NCBI GenBank assembly: GCA_029168955.1
Contig: JAPDOI010001370.1
Coordinates: 123,995-187,994, forward strand
Source of the DNA: Aplectana chamaeleonis
Lineage: Eukaryota > Nematoda > Chromadorea > Rhabditida > Cosmocercidae
Length of the DNA stretch: 64,000 nucleotides
Reading direction: 5' to 3'
Position 1 is the first letter of the stretch. Every line of letters begins with the position of its first letter. A model generated the notes under the pieces. It saw only the letters and a program-made list of their open reading frames with translations. It did not search any database and was not told the DNA's origin. Shown here one piece after another: positions 61,427 through 64,000 of this stretch. The position numbers and the translations under genes are program-made.

Positions 61427-61964
61427 ATCTGTTACTGATCTGAGTTGCTCCGCACGCAAGTTACGTTTGGTTTCACTAATGGATTTCTGACACAGTTTCT
61501 GATCGCCTATTTCAGACAATTGTGATTTACGCCTCAAAATCGACTTTAGTGGAGCATCAAAGGTTGCAAACTAGCATTTGTTTCCTAACGAAGGTCTATG
61601 AAGGGTCGAGTTAAACCACGCCTAAATGCCACTGGTCCAGGCGGCCTACTCCAAAGTCAGTTGACGACTGGACTCTCGCCTTACCGTTACGCCTAATAAA
61701 ACAAAATACAAAATACGAAGCATTTTCCGGCTTCAGGTAATCACTCGCTTATTCACGCCTAGTTGTCACTTCCGTTACCAGCCGCACTCTGGATGCATGA
61801 AACTATTAAATGCCTATCGAATGCCTCGAAAGGGTCGGTTCTTTATCAATCTCCCTAGGTGGTCCGTTCGCAATAGTAGCTGAAGTCAATTTTTACCAGG
61901 CACCCGTGTCATCATTCCGAGTCGAAGTCAATGCCCGGCAATCTTCGTCGCCGTCGCCCGGAAA
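61427..61964. other. Element interior, non-coding remnant
   Basis: No coding motif was recognised between the gag remnant and the 3' LTR. The word ACGCCT recurs here and upstream. A clear polypurine tract is missing; only CCCGGAAA precedes the LTR. Confidence 0.5.
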
Positions 61965-62240
61965 TGTCGCGACACCTGCGACGATTTTGGAAAGTTTCTG
62001 AATTAGCGCCTTCCTCGACAGGCCGCCCGGGACTGCATGCATACCGTAATGCTGGCACGAGATCCACCCGGAAAGGGCCAATTTCGAAGGGCCATGGCTA
62101 CATTCGACGCACCCGACGGACGGCAGCCCTGCCATTTTCCTGCCACCTTTATTAGCCTAATAAATAGTTCATTCTGTTTGATGTCTAATCAACATTCCTA
62201 ACTCTTCTATAACCACATATTAACAACCGCTGGTGCAACA
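61965..62240 (+). repeat. 3' LTR (276 bp)
   Basis: Same sequence as the 5' LTR with roughly 20 differences, many of them one-base indels. Followed directly by GGTAG (62241-62245). Confidence 0.9.
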
Positions 62241-64000
62241 GGTAGATCAAATCGCTAAAACACGTCGTAGGCTGTACTTTTCGATGGGAAGGGACAGGGG
62301 AAGTGACTAACAAGTTTGTTACCTACTGTTTCACATTAACTACTTTACTTACTGCTTATCATATCAAACTGATATATTATCAGCTGGTAGATCAAATCGC
62401 CAAAACACGTCGTAGGCTTTACTTTTCGATGTGGAAGGGGACAGGGGAAGTGACTAACAAGCTTTGTTACCTACTGTTTCACATTAACTACTTTACTTCT
62501 TACTACGTTTACTATATGAAGTGGGATATTTACTTGTGCTGGTAGACTGGGTAAATCGCTAAAACACGTCGTAGGCTGTAGTTTTCGGGATGTGAAGGGA
62601 CAGGGAGGTGACTAACAAGTTTAGCCACCTACGGTTTTCACGATGACCACTACTTTCACTGCTTATCATATCAAACTGATATTATCAGTTGGTAGATCAA
62701 ATCGCTAAAACACGTCGTAGGCTGTTCTTTTCGATGGGAAGGGACAGGGGAAGTGACTAACAAGTATTGTTACTCACTGCTTCACATTAACTACTTTACT
62801 TACTGCTCATCATATCAAAGTGATATTATCAGTTGGTAGATCAAATCGCTAAAACACGTCACGTAGGGCTATTCTTTCTTTCGATGGGAAGGGACAGGAA
62901 AGTGGACTAACAAGTTTGTTACCTACTGTTTCACATTAACTACTTTACTTCTCTACTTGCTCATCATATACTCAAGTGATATTGATCAATTGGTAGATCA
63001 AATCAAGCTAAAACACGTCGTAGGCTGTAATCTTTCGATGGGAAGGACAGGGGAAAGTGACTAACAAGTTTGTTACCTACTGTTTCACATTAACTACTTT
63101 ACTTTACTGCTTATCATATATGAAGTGATATTATCAGTTGGTAGGTCAAATCGCTAAACACGTCGTAGGTCACTTTTCTTCTGATGGGAAGGACAGGGAA
63201 AAGTGACTAACAAGTTTAGTTACTCACTGTTTCACATTAACTACTTTACTTCTCACTGCTTTATCATATGAAACCCCGGGATATTATCAGTTGGTAGATC
63301 AAATTGCCAAAACACGTCGTAGGCTGTACTTTTCTGATGGGAAGCGACAGGGGAAGTGACTAACAAGTTTGTTACCTAACTGTTTCACATTAACTACTTT
63401 ACATTCTTACCGTTTATCATATCAAACTGATATTATCAGTTGGTAGATCAAATCGCCAAAACACGTCGTAGGCTGTACTTTTCGATGGGAAGTGACAGGG
63501 GAAGTGGACTAACAAGTTTGTTACCTACTGTTTCACATTAACTACTTTACTTCTTACTGCTTTATCATATCAAACTGCATATTATCAGTTGGTAGATCAA
63601 ATCACTAAAACACAATGTCGTAGGCTGTACTTTTCTCGATGGAAGGACAGGGAAGTGACTAACAAGTTTGTTACCTACTGTTTCCACATTAACTACTTTA
63701 TCATCTTTTACTGCTTTATCATATGAAAGTGATATTATCAGTGGGTAGATCAAATCGCTAAAACACGTCGTGTAGGCTGTAATTTCTTTCGATGGGAAGG
63801 GACAGGGGAAGTGACTAACAAGCTTGTTACCTTACTGTTTCACATTAACTACTTTACTTCTTACTGCTTATCATATGAAGCATAGATATTATCAGTTGGT
63901 AGATCAAATCGCTTAAACACGTCGTAGGCTGTACTTTTCGATGGGAAGGGCCAGGAAAGTGACAAAACAAGTTTGTCAATACCGTTTCACATTAACTTCT
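62241..64000 (+). repeat. 145-bp satellite, continuation to window end (about 12 monomers)
   Basis: It begins in the same monomer that ends at 59180 and continues in phase. The first 100 bases match the consensus exactly. Later monomers carry frequent extra or missing single bases, for example near 62430, 62580, 62870, 62995 and 63690. The array continues past the window. Confidence 0.95.

Larger units (their letters stand above)
59181..62240 (+). mobile_element. BEL/Pao-type LTR retrotransposon, internally deleted
   Basis: Two direct LTRs start TGTCGCGACACC and end GGTGCAACA (TG...CA), with a perfect 5-bp target duplication outside. The internal part is only about 2.5 kb, and the only recognised coding remnant is gag-like. 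No protease, reverse transcriptase, RNase H or integrase motif was seen, so it cannot move by itself. A possible primer-binding site begins TGGTGCAATGG at 59459; the matching tRNA is not certain. The LTR start and gag resemblance place it in BEL/Pao. About 1.1 kb of AT-rich leader (59459-60540) holds only a short basic frame (59859-60062). Confidence 0.85.

Overview
The window looks like repeat-rich, non-coding DNA from a metazoan, most likely a nematode and possibly a strongylid (hookworm-like). This rests on a CR1/Jockey-type retroelement, a BEL/Pao LTR element, many small TA-flanked inverted-repeat transposons, very short introns with TTTTTAG-type acceptors, and the absence of bacterial gene organisation. 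The phylum is an inference; no diagnostic host gene is present. No rRNA, tRNA or CRISPR array was seen.

The left half (1-29.2 kb) is a mosaic of transposon debris. A decayed CR1-like non-LTR retrotransposon lies on the minus strand (about 921-4860), with ORF1, endonuclease and reverse transcriptase separated by frame breaks. From 4.9 to 13.5 kb come several inverted-repeat elements inserted at TA. One 840-858 bp family has two copies. A second family ends in AAGGCAGTGTTCACGAT, a third in AAGGCACAGTCCA, and a 2.8-kb foldback element ends in AAGGCAGCATACACG. The last three share the TA|AAGGCA terminus, and some are nested in one another. From 14 to 19 kb there are a few weak coding signals: two related exon-like fragments in opposite orientation (16.0-16.8 kb) and a possible three-exon small secreted-protein gene with its own TATA box (17.56-17.98 kb). 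Two strong hairpins are also present, one with 45-bp arms.

From 19.66 to 27.35 kb a segment of about 2.5-2.7 kb is duplicated in direct orientation (copies at 19661-22399 and 24881-27349). Each copy carries a 21/42-bp minisatellite. Between them lies an inverted, CpG-rich relative of that minisatellite and a GT-rich array. The copies differ by a clean transposon insertion in the first and a 249-bp (TA)n expansion in the second.

The right half (29.2-64 kb) is one tandem satellite with a 145-bp monomer, about 206 uninterrupted copies up to 59175. A short, internally deleted BEL/Pao LTR retrotransposon (59181-62240; LTRs of 278 and 276 bp; perfect 5-bp target duplication GGTAG) then splits a single monomer, after which the satellite continues to the end of the window. 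The last 1.7 kb carries many small indels that look as much like sequencing error as real divergence. There is no operon-like or pathway organisation; the content is best read as heterochromatic or subtelomeric-type sequence.
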